Counted from the first letter of the stretch, positions 17,693 to 27,190 are shown. The stretch: 64,000 nucleotides of DNA from Actinomycetota bacterium (GCA_005790505.1 SXUP01000016.1:1-64000); one strand, 5' to 3'. The notes: generated by a model not told the origin, from the sequence alone. Numbers and translations: made by a program.

Positions 17693-18553
17693 GTGAAACC
17701 GGCAAAAAAATCTAAAAACGAGCCCGCCAATCGGCGGGCTCGTTTGATTGTGGCGTACCACGGTGCTGCGTTTCATGGTTTTGCCCTGAGCGAAGATGTT
17801 GAAACAGTTTCCAGTCGACTGAATGAAGCTCTGAGTACCATTACCCGCACACCCACTGAAGTCATTGGTGCTGGTCGAACCGATGCAGGCGTTCATGCCC
17901 GTGGACAAATCATTAGTGTTGACCTACCCGCAGCGTCTGATCTCTACACCATCGTGCGGAGCATAAACGGAATGTGTGCTCCACATTTAGCCGTGCGTGA
18001 TGCAGAGTGGGTGGCAGATGATTTCCATGCCCGCCACGACGCACTTTGGCGACATTACAAATACACGGTGCTGAACACTCCAACTCCTGATCCTTTTTTG
18101 GTGGAATATGCATGGCATGTTCGTGAGCCATTGTTATTGCCAGTAATGAGACTCGGCAGTGAGGCTTTAATCGGCACCCATGATTTTGGATCCTTTTGTC
18201 GCGCTCCAATTGTTTCTGACGAGCAACCAGTGCCATCCATGAAACGCAGGGTGATGATGGCTCGCTGGCAGGACACGGGCACTGGCATTTTCGAGTTTGA
18301 GATCCGAGCTAATGCTTTTTGCCACACGATGGTGCGATCAATTGTTGGATTGCTGGTCGAAATTGGTCAGGGAAAGCGCCCCGCTAGCGATGTTCGCTTT
18401 GCCATCGTCGCCAAAAACCGTATGGCGGCCACGCTCGTTGCCCCGCCTGAAGGGCTATGTCTTTGGGAGGTGGGGTACAAAGACCAGAATCAAGCCAGAT
18501 CTCACCCTTCAACCCCTAGAACTGACGGCTTAGTGGCCCGTTCTGGTTGCTGA
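17693..18553 (+). CDS. truA: tRNA pseudouridine(38-40) synthase TruA
   Basis: The product of up to 286 residues makes pseudouridine in the tRNA anticodon arm. The catalytic Asp is in GAGRTDAGVHARGQ, and YKYTVLN and FCHTMVRSIVG are typical of the family. The start is uncertain. The GTG at 17693 gives 17 extra basic residues (KPAKKSKNEPANRRAR) and no good ribosome-binding site, whereas TTG at 17744 or GTG at 17750 would start near the family N-terminus (LIVAYHGAAFHGF). The 13-bp hairpin covers this interval. Confidence 0.9.
   Translation: MKPAKKSKNEPANRRARLIVAYHGAAFHGFALSEDVETVSSRLNEALSTITRTPTEVIGAGRTDAGVHARGQIISVDLPAASDLYTIVRSINGMCAPHLAVRDAEWVADDFHARHDALWRHYKYTVLNTPTPDPFLVEYAWHVREPLLLPVMRLGSEALIGTHDFGSFCRAPIVSDEQPVPSMKRRVMMARWQDTGTGIFEFEIRANAFCHTMVRSIVGLLVEIGQGKRPASDVRFAIVAKNRMAATLVAPPEGLCLWEVGYKDQNQARSHPSTPRTDGLVARSGC
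17716..17745 (+). terminator. 13-bp perfect hairpin over the 5' end of truA
   Basis: AAACGAGCCCGCC (17716-17728) pairs perfectly with GGCGGGCTCGTTT (17733-17745) around an AATC loop. A-rich sequence precedes it and TTTGATTG follows, so it has the shape of an intrinsic terminator with an imperfect U-tract. It lies 29 bases after rplQ and within the reading frame of truA. It could terminate or attenuate the alpha-operon transcript, or hide the truA start. Confidence 0.65.
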
Positions 18554-18637
18554 AAGAGGTGCCCTGCTCGTATCCTTTCACAGTTGCGGATTTTGTCCGT
18601 GTGTTGGTGCCACAAGGGCGCCTTCAGGGAAGTTTTT

Positions 18638-19084
18638 ATGACTACGTATTCTCCAAAGGCAAATGAAATTGAGCGCGCATGGCATCTGATTGATGCTGAT
18701 GGTCTTGTATTAGGTCGCCTTTGCACTGAAGTCGCTCGCATTTTGCGTGGCAAGCATAAAACAGTTTTTGCCCCCCACATGGACATGGGCGATCATGTCG
18801 TCATTATCAATGCCTCAAAAGTTGTATTGACATCGGGCAAAGCCGAAAAAAATATGGTGTATTCATACAGTGGCTATCCAGGTGGTTTGTCTAGCGAAAC
18901 TTATGCAAAGTTGCTGGCGCGCAAACCAGATGACGCTATTCGCGGTTCGGTTGCTGGCATGTTGCCAAAGGGTCCCCTGGGCCGCCAGATGATCAAGAAA
19001 CTCAAGGTCTATGCCGGTCCAGTACATCCGCACGAATCGCAAGCACCAAACGTTCTCACTTTCGACCGCGCTAAAGCGCGCTGA
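18638..19084 (+). CDS. rplM: Large ribosomal subunit protein uL13
   Basis: The 148-residue product is L13: RAWHLIDADGLVLGRLCTEVARILRGKHK and GMLPKGPLGRQMIKKLKVYAGPVHPHESQ. The ATG giving MTTYSPKANEIERAW is chosen over an upstream frame extension. An 84-base gap precedes it and contains a small hairpin (GGTGCC-ACAAG-GGCGCC, 18606-18622) just before the AGGGAAG ribosome-binding site, which may be a leader element. L13 and S9 are co-transcribed. Confidence 0.96.
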   Translation: MTTYSPKANEIERAWHLIDADGLVLGRLCTEVARILRGKHKTVFAPHMDMGDHVVIINASKVVLTSGKAEKNMVYSYSGYPGGLSSETYAKLLARKPDDAIRGSVAGMLPKGPLGRQMIKKLKVYAGPVHPHESQAPNVLTFDRAKAR

Positions 19085-19102
19085 TTTATTTAGGAGTATC
19101 TC

Positions 19103-19498
19103 ATGGCCAACACACCTCTCACGCAGACAACAGGTCGTCGCAAAGAGGCGGTAGCTCGCGCACTGCTTCGCGCCGGCAACGGAACACACACCATCAACGG
19201 AAAAGCATTTGAAGCCTATTTTCCTACTGCGACACAACGAATGATCGTCGTAGAGGCCTTGAGAGTCACCGCCACAGAGACAACCTATGACATCGTGGCA
19301 AATATTTATGGTGGCGGAGTCAACGGTCAAGCAGGGGCATTGCGTATGGCAGTAGCTCGTGCATTGATAGAAATTAATCCAGAATCACGTCCTGCGCTCA
19401 AGAAGGCTGGATTGCTGACTCGCGACTCACGTCGCAAGGAAAGCAAAAAATACGGCCTTAAGAAGGCGCGCAAGGCTCCACAGTTCACCAAGCGTTGA
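19103..19498 (+). CDS. rpsI: Small ribosomal subunit protein uS9
   Basis: The 131-residue product is S9: TTGRRKEAVARALLRAGNGTHTINGK and the C-terminal tail LLTRDSRRKESKKYGLKKARKAPQFTKR, whose last Arg contacts P-site tRNA. It follows rplM by 18 bases with an AGGAG site. A short hairpin (GCGGG-CTTGT-CCCGC, 19506-19520) lies between it and glmM but has no T-run. Confidence 0.97.
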   Translation: MANTPLTQTTGRRKEAVARALLRAGNGTHTINGKAFEAYFPTATQRMIVVEALRVTATETTYDIVANIYGGGVNGQAGALRMAVARALIEINPESRPALKKAGLLTRDSRRKESKKYGLKKARKAPQFTKR

Positions 19499-19551
19499 TG
19501 CGTGTGCGGGCTTGTCCCGCCGCCAGTGCGCAGAAATATCGGTAGGCCGAC

Positions 19552-20895
19552 ATGCTTCACTTTGGTACCGACGGTGTTCGCGGAGTTGCGATCGACGAAC
19601 TCACTTCAGAACTAGTTCGCGATCTTGGCCGTGCTATTGCTCGCGTCTTGCAACCCGCTGCCATTGTTGTCGGTCGCGATACCCGCCAGAGTGGTCCAAT
19701 TATTGAGGCAGCGTTAATAGAGGGAATTGCGGCGGAGGGAGTGCCCGTTCACATGTTGGGTGTTGCACCGACACCAGCAGTTGCCTTCATCTCAGAGCGC
19801 TACAACTGGGTTGGAGTGGTAGTGACTGCATCACACAATCCATGGCAAGACAATGGAATCAAAGTATTTGCTGCCGGTGGGACAAAACTTACCGATTTCC
19901 AGCAGATTGAGGTTGAGCGAGAATGGCATGCCATAACTTCTGTAGATGATGGGGCGCCAGAAGCGCTCGTGCACGAAGCAAGTCATCTTTTGCAGGAATA
20001 CATCACCCATCGTGTGTCAATTGTTGGAGCGGGCAGATTGCAGGGTATGGCAGTTGTTTTGGACTGCGCCAATGGCGCGATGAGCAGTGTTGCACCGGAT
20101 GTTTTTAGGGCAGTTGGGGCCGATGTCACGGTCATCAATGAGTCGCCAAATGGCACGAATATAAATGCCCAATGTGGGGCTGCGTCACCCTCAGGGCTAT
20201 CTGCTGCCGTAAGTGCCGCATTACAAGTTGATGTTGGCATCGCCTTTGACGGAGACGGTGACCGGCTGATTGCAGTTGATGATTGCGGCACAATCGTAGA
20301 TGGCGATCGATTAATCGCCTTGGCAGCCACTGACTTGGCTGATCGTGGTTTGCTGCGTAATCGTGCAGTTGCAGTGACAGTCATGACCAACATTGGCTTT
20401 CACAAAGCAATGGACGCGCATGAAATAGATGTCGTAGTTACATCCGTCGGTGATCGAAATATTTTGCTCGCACTTGAGCAACGGGATTTAGTTTTAGGTG
20501 GTGAACAAAGTGGACATATCGTTCATCGAGCTCATGCGACCACGGGTGATGGACTCTTGGCTGCGTTGTTGCTGGTTGAATTTTTGCACCGCACACAACG
20601 GCCATTATCCCGGCATGCAGATGACATCATGATTTCGTATCCGCAGGTTCTGATCAACATCAGAACACCAGAGCAGGTATTTGCGCCAGCCGATCAATTT
20701 GTCCAAGAGATTGCCAATGCACAGCATGTCTTGGGCAAAGATGGACGGGTATTGGTTCGTTCATCTGGAACGGAGCCAATGGTGCGTGTCATGGTCGAGG
20801 CCGGCACCATTGAGATTGCACAACGAGTAGCAACAGAACTAGCAACTGCTGTTGCAGAGGCCTGTGGTGGGGATATGCAGGTCGGTAGCCTGTAG
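19552..20895 (+). CDS. glmM: Phosphoglucosamine mutase GlmM
   Basis: The 447-residue enzyme converts glucosamine-6-phosphate to glucosamine-1-phosphate for UDP-GlcNAc and peptidoglycan synthesis. Seen directly: the N-terminal LHFGTDGVRGVA, the phosphoserine loop VTASHNPWQDNGIKVF, the metal loop FDGDGDRLIAVD, and the sugar/phosphate loop VRSSGTEPMVRVMVE. The gene follows rpsI, as in other Actinomycetota, and precedes glmS by three bases, placing two consecutive amino-sugar steps together. Confidence 0.96.
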   Translation: MLHFGTDGVRGVAIDELTSELVRDLGRAIARVLQPAAIVVGRDTRQSGPIIEAALIEGIAAEGVPVHMLGVAPTPAVAFISERYNWVGVVVTASHNPWQDNGIKVFAAGGTKLTDFQQIEVEREWHAITSVDDGAPEALVHEASHLLQEYITHRVSIVGAGRLQGMAVVLDCANGAMSSVAPDVFRAVGADVTVINESPNGTNINAQCGAASPSGLSAAVSAALQVDVGIAFDGDGDRLIAVDDCGTIVDGDRLIALAATDLADRGLLRNRAVAVTVMTNIGFHKAMDAHEIDVVVTSVGDRNILLALEQRDLVLGGEQSGHIVHRAHATTGDGLLAALLLVEFLHRTQRPLSRHADDIMISYPQVLINIRTPEQVFAPADQFVQEIANAQHVLGKDGRVLVRSSGTEPMVRVMVEAGTIEIAQRVATELATAVAEACGGDMQVGSL

Positions 20896-20898
20896 TCC

Positions 20899-23800
20899 AT
20901 GTGCGGAATCATCGGCATCGTGTCACGTCCTACGAGTAGGGCGATTCCATCTCAAGACGACATCGTCGGACTTCTTGATCAGGCGACTGCTTGTCTGCCC
21001 CAGACTTCTGCCGTGGCAGAATTTTTGCACCGTGCTGATGCGATGTTGCGGGGTGATGCCGGAGTTCAGGCTCTTGCTGGCAATCTTGAAGTCGTTGGGG
21101 CAATCATCAGCAGGCTTGACGCTCTTGATGCATTTGCAGCCTCCGAAGAAAAGCGCATTGATGGATCTGATGCAGATGCAATACAACTTGAGACAGAGGC
21201 GAATTATCTGACGTCATTGCGTGATGCACTTTGGGCAATACGTCGCGATCGTCTGGGCACTGCTGATGCGGTGCACGCTTTGGCTGGACGAAATGCGAGT
21301 TCAACGTCGCTGTGCGGATACTTGAGTATCCAGCAAGCATTTTCGGCGATTGACAGACTCGAAGTTCGTGGCCGCGATTCAGCAGGCATCAGCGTCTTTG
21401 TCTGGGGAGATGCCCTCGATCCATCATCCAAAACTCTTGCTGAAAGCATCAATCAGCGCACCAAAGATGTGCTGTTCACGAACGGATCTGTGCGAGTGCA
21501 AGGGCACTGTCTCGTCTTTGTATATAAAGCAGCTGCCGAAATTGGTGAACTCGGTGACAACACGGCGGCAATGCGCTCTGCAATCATGGCTGATGATTTG
21601 CTGCGCTCGGTGCTTGCATTGCCTGGCGTGCGGGTGACCGTGTTGGGTCACACCAGATGGGCAAGTGTCGGAATTATCTCGGAACCCAATGCGCATCCAG
21701 TAAACAGCGAAGAACTTGACAAGGCATCAGACAATGTCTCAGTTGCAGTGCTCAATGGTGATGTCGACAATCACGCAGATCTCAAAGTCCGCCACTCCCT
21801 AAAGTTCGCTGAGCCCATCACCACTGATGCCAAGGTAATACCTGCGCTTGTGAATCGGTTTCGTGCCACCAATGAATCCACGGCAGATGCATTCAGACAG
21901 GCAGTGTCATCGTTCGAAGGATCGGTTGCTATTGGACTCTGTTCCGCTGATGCGCCTGGCAGTTTGTTGTTTGCGCTACACGGAAGTGGGCAAGGGTTGT
22001 GCATCGGACTTGCCGAAGACAGGTTCATCGTGTCCAGTGAGCCGTATGGACTTGTCGAAGAAACATTGTCATATATTCGCATGGACGGTGAATCTTTGGC
22101 GCACACCGACCAACCATCTAGCCGTGGGCAAATTATGTTGCTCGATGCCAACGGGGCTGGCACGGTTGCCGGCGCTCAGATGATTGCCTATGACGGCACA
22201 GAACTACCAATCACCGAGGCAGTCTTGACGACTGCTGAAGTTACTACTCGTGATATTGACCGTGGCGATGCGCCACACTTCTTGCTCAAAGAAATAATGG
22301 AGGCACCCAAGAGTTTTCATAAGACCCTGCGCGGGAGAATTGATGTTGTTGATTCTTTGTCGCGAGCTGACCTCGGAGAACTTTCGTTTCCTGCTGAAAT
22401 TGCCGCCCGACTAGCAGATGGTTCGTTGTCTCGCATTCGTGTTATTGGACAGGGCACAGCAGCGGTGGCGGGTCAATCGGTAGTTGGTGTTTTGAATACC
22501 CTTTGTGGTGGTGCGATACAGGTTGCAGCCACGACATCTACAGAGCTTTCTGGTTTTGCCATGCAGTCAGACATGAGCGACATGCTGGTTATTGCCGTAA
22601 GCCAAAGTGGCACAACCACAGATACGAATCGCACAGTCGACCTCGTGGCAACGCGTGGGGCATCAATTATTAGCATTGTAAATAGGCGTGGTAGTGAACT
22701 GGCAAACAAATCACATGGCGTGCTGTACACCTCTGACGGTCGTGATGTGGAGATGAGTGTCGCCAGTACAAAGGCGTTTTATGCACAGGTCGCAGCAGGA
22801 TCCTTGTTGTCGTGCGCAATCGCCGAGGCTGCGAACTTGGGTACCGCCCAAAAGCGACATCAAATCATTGAGTCACTTCGCCAAATGCCAGAGGCGATGC
22901 AAGAAGTCATTGCCTCGCGTCCTGCAATTGCTGCGGCAGCCCACCAGTTTGCTCCGTCGCGCCGATATTGGGCGGTAGTAGGCAACGGACCAAATGCAGT
23001 TGCTGCGCAGGAAGTCAGAATCAAGCTTTCAGAATTGTGTTACAAATCAATTTCATGTGACGTCACAGAAGATAAAAAGCACATTGACCTCAGTTGTGAG
23101 CCGATGATTTTGGTATGTGCGGCTGGATTAGGTGATGGCACTGCGAGCGATGTCGCCAAGGAAGTAGCCATCTTCAAGGCGCACAAAGCAATTCCTATTG
23201 TGGTTGCTACTGCGGGTGAGACTCGCTTTGATTCTGCTGCTGCATTGCTCACGGTGCCAGTTGTTGACCCTGCACTGGCATTTATTTTGTCAGCGATGGT
23301 CGGTCATATCTTTGGATACGAAGCAGCGTTGGCGATCAACAAGCTTGGTCTGCCACTGCGCGAGGCTCGTGAAGTAATTGAACACATTGTTGAACGAGGT
23401 GCCACTGGAGACATTGCTCTTCGTCGGGTGCAAGAGGGCATGGTGCTTCCGGCGCAACATTTTTTTGCAGCCCTGCAAACTGGTCAATACGACGGCAACC
23501 TCGAAGCATCCACGGCAGTCCAAATTGTCAATCTGTTGCGGGTGGTGATTGCTGTGAACCCACTTGAGGACTATCAGCGCGACACGGGTCGGCTCGCAAC
23601 ACCTGAAGGTTTGCTGGATGCCCTAATAACTGCTTTGACGCGCGGAATTGACGAGCTAACGCGGCCAATTGACGCAATCAAACATCAGGCCAAAACCGTA
23701 ACGGTCGGTATCTCTCGCAGTGAAGAAGGGCTCCTTGATCGTGAACTTGTCAAGGAAACACTTGCCGCCGGAGCTGCACGAGATCGTCTGTCGTATAAGA

Positions 23801-24294
23801 CCCTTAAAGTTTTGGCAGATCTTGATGCTGCTGTGTCTTCAGTCGTGGGTTTCACGCGTTATCGCATTGAGGGTGAAGTTGCTGATGGTGTTGCAACAAT
23901 ATCGATCGTTGATCGCGGTGGACTTGCCCGTGACCTGGCATCGCGCGTTGATCGCAATAGTTCTCTTGTTGGTACGAAGCGTCGTGTATCTAGTGAGCAA
24001 GAAGTACTGGTCGCTCGGGGCCGTAGTGACGGTCGTACCGTGATTCTGGTCCCTGAAGTAAAAGGTGCTCAGACAACAGGTCTTACGTTGTTGCATGTTG
24101 TTTTTCATAAACGCCTGCCAGCAACGACGGTAAGACACGTATTGCAGGGATATGACAACCGATATGAGCGGCTCGTGGACTGGGTAACAGAAACAGAAGG
24201 CTCTTTCCGTCAAGACCGTTTGGCTGAGGTGGATATTGCAGACTTGTTGATTCTTCCGGTCTCAGATACAGCTGATCATTGGCGAACAAAGTAG
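20899..24294 (+). CDS. glmS: Giant glucosamine-fructose-6-phosphate aminotransferase (GlmS-like, 1131 residues)
   Basis: GlmS makes glucosamine-6-phosphate from fructose-6-phosphate and glutamine. The N-terminal nucleophile is intact (MCGIIGIV, Cys2), as are RGRDSAGI (near 157), LGHTRWASVG (near 249) and NGDVDNHADL. Two SIS domains follow: the first (about 511-640) has SQSGTTTDTNRTVD and EMSVASTKAFYAQ, the second (about 688-810) WAVVGNGPNAVAAQEVRIKLSEL. Standard GlmS is about 600-620 residues. Here about 120 residues separate CGIIGIV from the DSAG motif, the glutaminase domain has other inserts, and about 280 residues of unrecognised sequence follow the second SIS domain, with no usual DXPRNLAKSVTVE end. 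It is one continuous frame next to glmM. Confidence 0.88.
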   Translation: MCGIIGIVSRPTSRAIPSQDDIVGLLDQATACLPQTSAVAEFLHRADAMLRGDAGVQALAGNLEVVGAIISRLDALDAFAASEEKRIDGSDADAIQLETEANYLTSLRDALWAIRRDRLGTADAVHALAGRNASSTSLCGYLSIQQAFSAIDRLEVRGRDSAGISVFVWGDALDPSSKTLAESINQRTKDVLFTNGSVRVQGHCLVFVYKAAAEIGELGDNTAAMRSAIMADDLLRSVLALPGVRVTVLGHTRWASVGIISEPNAHPVNSEELDKASDNVSVAVLNGDVDNHADLKVRHSLKFAEPITTDAKVIPALVNRFRATNESTADAFRQAVSSFEGSVAIGLCSADAPGSLLFALHGSGQGLCIGLAEDRFIVSSEPYGLVEETLSYIRMDGESLAHTDQPSSRGQIMLLDANGAGTVAGAQMIAYDGTELPITEAVLTTAEVTTRDIDRGDAPHFLLKEIMEAPKSFHKTLRGRIDVVDSLSRADLGELSFPAEIAARLADGSLSRIRVIGQGTAAVAGQSVVGVLNTLCGGAIQVAATTSTELSGFAMQSDMSDMLVIAVSQSGTTTDTNRTVDLVATRGASIISIVNRRGSELANKSHGVLYTSDGRDVEMSVASTKAFYAQVAAGSLLSCAIAEAANLGTAQKRHQIIESLRQMPEAMQEVIASRPAIAAAAHQFAPSRRYWAVVGNGPNAVAAQEVRIKLSELCYKSISCDVTEDKKHIDLSCEPMILVCAAGLGDGTASDVAKEVAIFKAHKAIPIVVATAGETRFDSAAALLTVPVVDPALAFILSAMVGHIFGYEAALAINKLGLPLREAREVIEHIVERGATGDIALRRVQEGMVLPAQHFFAALQTGQYDGNLEASTAVQIVNLLRVVIAVNPLEDYQRDTGRLATPEGLLDALITALTRGIDELTRPIDAIKHQAKTVTVGISRSEEGLLDRELVKETLAAGAARDRLSYKTLKVLADLDAAVSSVVGFTRYRIEGEVADGVATISIVDRGGLARDLASRVDRNSSLVGTKRRVSSEQEVLVARGRSDGRTVILVPEVKGAQTTGLTLLHVVFHKRLPATTVRHVLQGYDNRYERLVDWVTETEGSFRQDRLAEVDIADLLILPVSDTADHWRTK

Positions 24295-24300
24295 TTGCTG

Positions 24301-24666
24301 ATGCTTGGAATCGGAATTGATGCAATTGATATCGCCAGATTTAGATTGATGCTGGAACGGCGTCCGGAACTACGGGTACGCCTTTTTACACCTGCAGAGT
24401 GCACTGCGCTTGCCAACCGCCTGGACGCGACAGCCTCGCTGGCGGCAAGGTTCGCGGTGCGCGAAGCGGCGATGAAATCACTGGGAGTCGGGCTGGGGGC
24501 TTTTGATTTCCACGATGTAAGCATCGAGACTCAAGAGGGTGGTGCACCAAAATTGCTCGTGGTCGGACGTGCAGCAGAACTCGCAGAGCGCATGGGTGTC
24601 ACTGATTGGCGCGTGTCAATCAGTCACACGGACACAATGGCGATGGCTGTCGTGGCTGCGTTGTGA
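24301..24666 (+). CDS. acpS: Holo-[acyl-carrier-protein] synthase
   Basis: The 121-residue enzyme transfers 4'-phosphopantetheine from CoA to ACP for fatty-acid synthesis. The magnesium-binding motif GIGIDAIDIARF and the second motif RFAVREAAMKSLG are present, as is the C-terminal WRVSISHTDTMAMA. The ATG is six bases after glmS. Its stop overlaps the GTG of nnr as GTGA, the first of a chain of four-base overlaps that runs through most junctions to maf. Confidence 0.93.
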   Translation: MLGIGIDAIDIARFRLMLERRPELRVRLFTPAECTALANRLDATASLAARFAVREAAMKSLGVGLGAFDFHDVSIETQEGGAPKLLVVGRAAELAERMGVTDWRVSISHTDTMAMAVVAAL

Positions 24667-26066
24667 TTGCAGTCGTAACGCCTGAACAAATTAGGCAAGC
24701 AGATGCAGCAACGATTGCTGTGCTCGGTGGTTGCCCTGATGTCTTGATCAACAGGGCTGGTGCTGCGGTCGCTCATGTCGCGATTGGCATGATGGGTGGC
24801 GGTTATGGCAAGCGGGTCTTAGTTATCTGTGGCAAGGGAGATAATGGCAATGATGGGCGAGCCGCGGCACAGCGCTTGCGTCAACGCGGTGCACAAGTCA
24901 GAGAACTCGATGCTGCTGTTGCCGCCGAGGTTTTTGTTGACGTGCGAACCACTGATTTGGTTATTGATGCGGCGTATGGAATTGGTTTTCGTGGCACTTG
25001 GCAACCACCGATCGTGTTTGATGTTCCAGTCTTGGCAGTCGATATTCCAAGTGGGCTCAATCCAATGACCGGAGAAGCACAGGGCGCAGTTCTTGTTGCG
25101 AACACCACAATTACTTTTGCTGCACTCAAGCCTGGTCACCTACTTGGCGATGGTCCCGCGTTCTGTGGGGTGGTTGAATTGGCAGATATTGGTGTCGATG
25201 TTTTAGACCACTGTGCAGATGTTGATATTTTTGTTGTCGAAGCAGGAGACGTTGCATCCTGGATGACTCCGCGAGAACATGATGCCCACAAATGGAACAA
25301 CGGTGTTCGCGTTTTGGCAGGCAGTAGAGGAATGTCCGGAGCCGCGTCGTTGGTGTGTGCAGCTGCGATGCGTGCAGGTGCTGGCATTGTGCATGCATCA
25401 CTGCGCGACGATGCGGCACTTGATGTTGCTCTGCCCACCGAAGTGGTTCAACGGCGTCTTCCAGAGTCAGGTTGGGGTGATTTTATTGCGAGTGATCTTG
25501 GTCGATTTAAATCATTGATTATCGGACCAGGGCTTGGGCGTGGTGACGATGTGTTTGCCCAAGTTCGAGATGTGTTAGCAATCGCCGATATCCCAACCGT
25601 GATTGATGGGGATGGATTAATTGCAGCAATTGATCCATACAATTCACCTTCGGTGATTGCCGGTCGTCAAGCACCGACTGTCCTGACGCCCCATGACGGA
25701 GAATTTGCAGCACTTGGTGGCGACATTAACGATCCCAATCGAATCACTGCGACACGAGATTTGGCAATCAAGATGAACTGCACCGTCTTGCGAAAGGGAC
25801 CCACTACGATCGTGACATCCGTTGGTGGTCCTGTGTTGTTGGTGGTGTCGGGCGATAATCGCCTAGCCACTGCCGGAAGTGGTGATGTGTTGTCTGGGGT
25901 TATCGGGGCTCTATTAGCGCGCGGACTTGAGCCATTGACGGCGGCAGCAGGTGGTGCTCTGATTCACGGACTAGCAGGGCAGATGTCTCCGATTGAAGGC
26001 ACACTTGCACGTGATATTGCGGGCAATATTTCTGACGTGTTATCAGAACTAGTGGGCACCCGATGA
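24663..26066 (+). CDS. nnr: Bifunctional NAD(P)H-hydrate epimerase / dehydratase
   Basis: The 467-residue protein repairs NAD(P)H hydrates. The N-terminal epimerase half (YjeF_N, about 1-210) has VLVICGKGDNGNDGRAAA and VLAVDIPSGLNPMTG. The C-terminal ADP/ATP-dependent dehydratase half (about 225-467) has VLTPHDGEFAAL, VLRKGPTTIV and the nucleotide loop RLATAGSGDVLSGVIGALLA. The GTG at 24663, overlapping the acpS stop, gives (M)IAVVTPEQIRQADAATI, a typical start; upstream frame lies in acpS. Confidence 0.94.
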   Translation: MIAVVTPEQIRQADAATIAVLGGCPDVLINRAGAAVAHVAIGMMGGGYGKRVLVICGKGDNGNDGRAAAQRLRQRGAQVRELDAAVAAEVFVDVRTTDLVIDAAYGIGFRGTWQPPIVFDVPVLAVDIPSGLNPMTGEAQGAVLVANTTITFAALKPGHLLGDGPAFCGVVELADIGVDVLDHCADVDIFVVEAGDVASWMTPREHDAHKWNNGVRVLAGSRGMSGAASLVCAAAMRAGAGIVHASLRDDAALDVALPTEVVQRRLPESGWGDFIASDLGRFKSLIIGPGLGRGDDVFAQVRDVLAIADIPTVIDGDGLIAAIDPYNSPSVIAGRQAPTVLTPHDGEFAALGGDINDPNRITATRDLAIKMNCTVLRKGPTTIVTSVGGPVLLVVSGDNRLATAGSGDVLSGVIGALLARGLEPLTAAAGGALIHGLAGQMSPIEGTLARDIAGNISDVLSELVGTR

Positions 26067-27190
26067 CTGATTTTTCACAACGATGGGCGTGGGTTGATAT
26101 CAATCTGGGATTGATTCAACACAACACCGCAATTATTGCGCAACGAATCGCTCCTGCGGAAGTGTGGGCGGTAGTTAAAGCCGGCGCATACGGACATGGC
26201 GCAGTGCAGGTTTCCCAAGCGGCACTCACAGCAGGTGCGACTGGCTTGTGTGTCGCGCTCGTCGAAGAAGCAATTGCCTTGCGCGCTGGCGGAGTCACGG
26301 CTCCGATTTTATTATTGAGTGAACAACCCGCCTCGCAAGCCAACGACATCGTGTCGCACAATCTTATTGCCACGGTCTCGACAGTCATAGGGGCTAGTGC
26401 CATTGCGGTCGCGGCGGCACAAGTTGGTCGGGTCGTTGGTGTGCACATGAAAATTGATACTGGAATGCACCGCGTCGGAGTTGCCCCATCTGAAGCGCTG
26501 GCACTTGCGCAGTTCATCGGGTCGAGTGAATCTTTGCAGTTAGATGGTATCTGGACACACTTTGCAGTTGCTGACACACCGTCTCATCCCGCAAATGCGG
26601 CGCAATTGCAATTGTTTACAAGCACTCTTGACGCTCTGGCGTCACACGGGATTGCTCCACCTTATATTCATGCGGCAAACAGTGCTGCGGCATTGACAAG
26701 ACCAGACTCGCGTTTTTCAATGGCTCGGATCGGTATCGCGATGTACGGACTAGTGCCCGGTCCTGATGTGCGTGATGCTTGTGCTGGGCTTATTCCAGTG
26801 ATGTCGTTGCGGGCTCGTGTGTCGGCCTTGCGCTGGATAGAAGCAGGCGAGGCTGTGTCATACGGATTGCGCCGACCAGTGCTTGAGAAAAGCCTGATTG
26901 CCACAATTCCCCTCGGATATGCCGATGGAGTCCCGCGTCGGTTGTGGGAATCACGCACACCAGTGCTGATTAATGGGATACCCCGCGAAATTTGCGGAAC
27001 AGTGTCAATGGATCAATTGATGGTGGATTGTGGCACCGATAGTTCTGTAACTATCGGCGACGAGGTTGTTTTGTTCGGCACACAAGGCGAACACACAATT
27101 ACTCCAGATGACTGGGCCGCACGTTGTGCCACCATTGGATACGAGATTGTCTGCGGAATAAGTGCTCGCATGCAACGGCGGTACGTGTGA
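26063..27190 (+). CDS. alr: Alanine racemase
   Basis: The 375-residue PLP enzyme makes D-alanine for peptidoglycan. The PLP lysine is in VWAVVKAGAYGHGAV; the catalytic Tyr region is AVSYGLRRPV and PLGYADGVPRR; GTVSMDQLMVDCG is also characteristic. It starts with ATG overlapping the nnr stop (ATGA) and ends overlapping the tsaE GTG (GTGA). The acpS-nnr-alr-tsaE order is a common actinobacterial arrangement. Confidence 0.96.
   Translation: MTDFSQRWAWVDINLGLIQHNTAIIAQRIAPAEVWAVVKAGAYGHGAVQVSQAALTAGATGLCVALVEEAIALRAGGVTAPILLLSEQPASQANDIVSHNLIATVSTVIGASAIAVAAAQVGRVVGVHMKIDTGMHRVGVAPSEALALAQFIGSSESLQLDGIWTHFAVADTPSHPANAAQLQLFTSTLDALASHGIAPPYIHAANSAAALTRPDSRFSMARIGIAMYGLVPGPDVRDACAGLIPVMSLRARVSALRWIEAGEAVSYGLRRPVLEKSLIATIPLGYADGVPRRLWESRTPVLINGIPREICGTVSMDQLMVDCGTDSSVTIGDEVVLFGTQGEHTITPDDWAARCATIGYEIVCGISARMQRRYV

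Noticed and set aside
19506-19520. Hairpin GCGGG-CTTGT-CCCGC after rpsI as terminator
   Set aside because: Only five pairs and no T-run; insufficient to call.
20899-24294. Two fused or frameshifted genes instead of one giant GlmS
   Set aside because: The frame is open throughout, domain order is the normal GlmS order, and no internal start with ribosome-binding site separates the parts.
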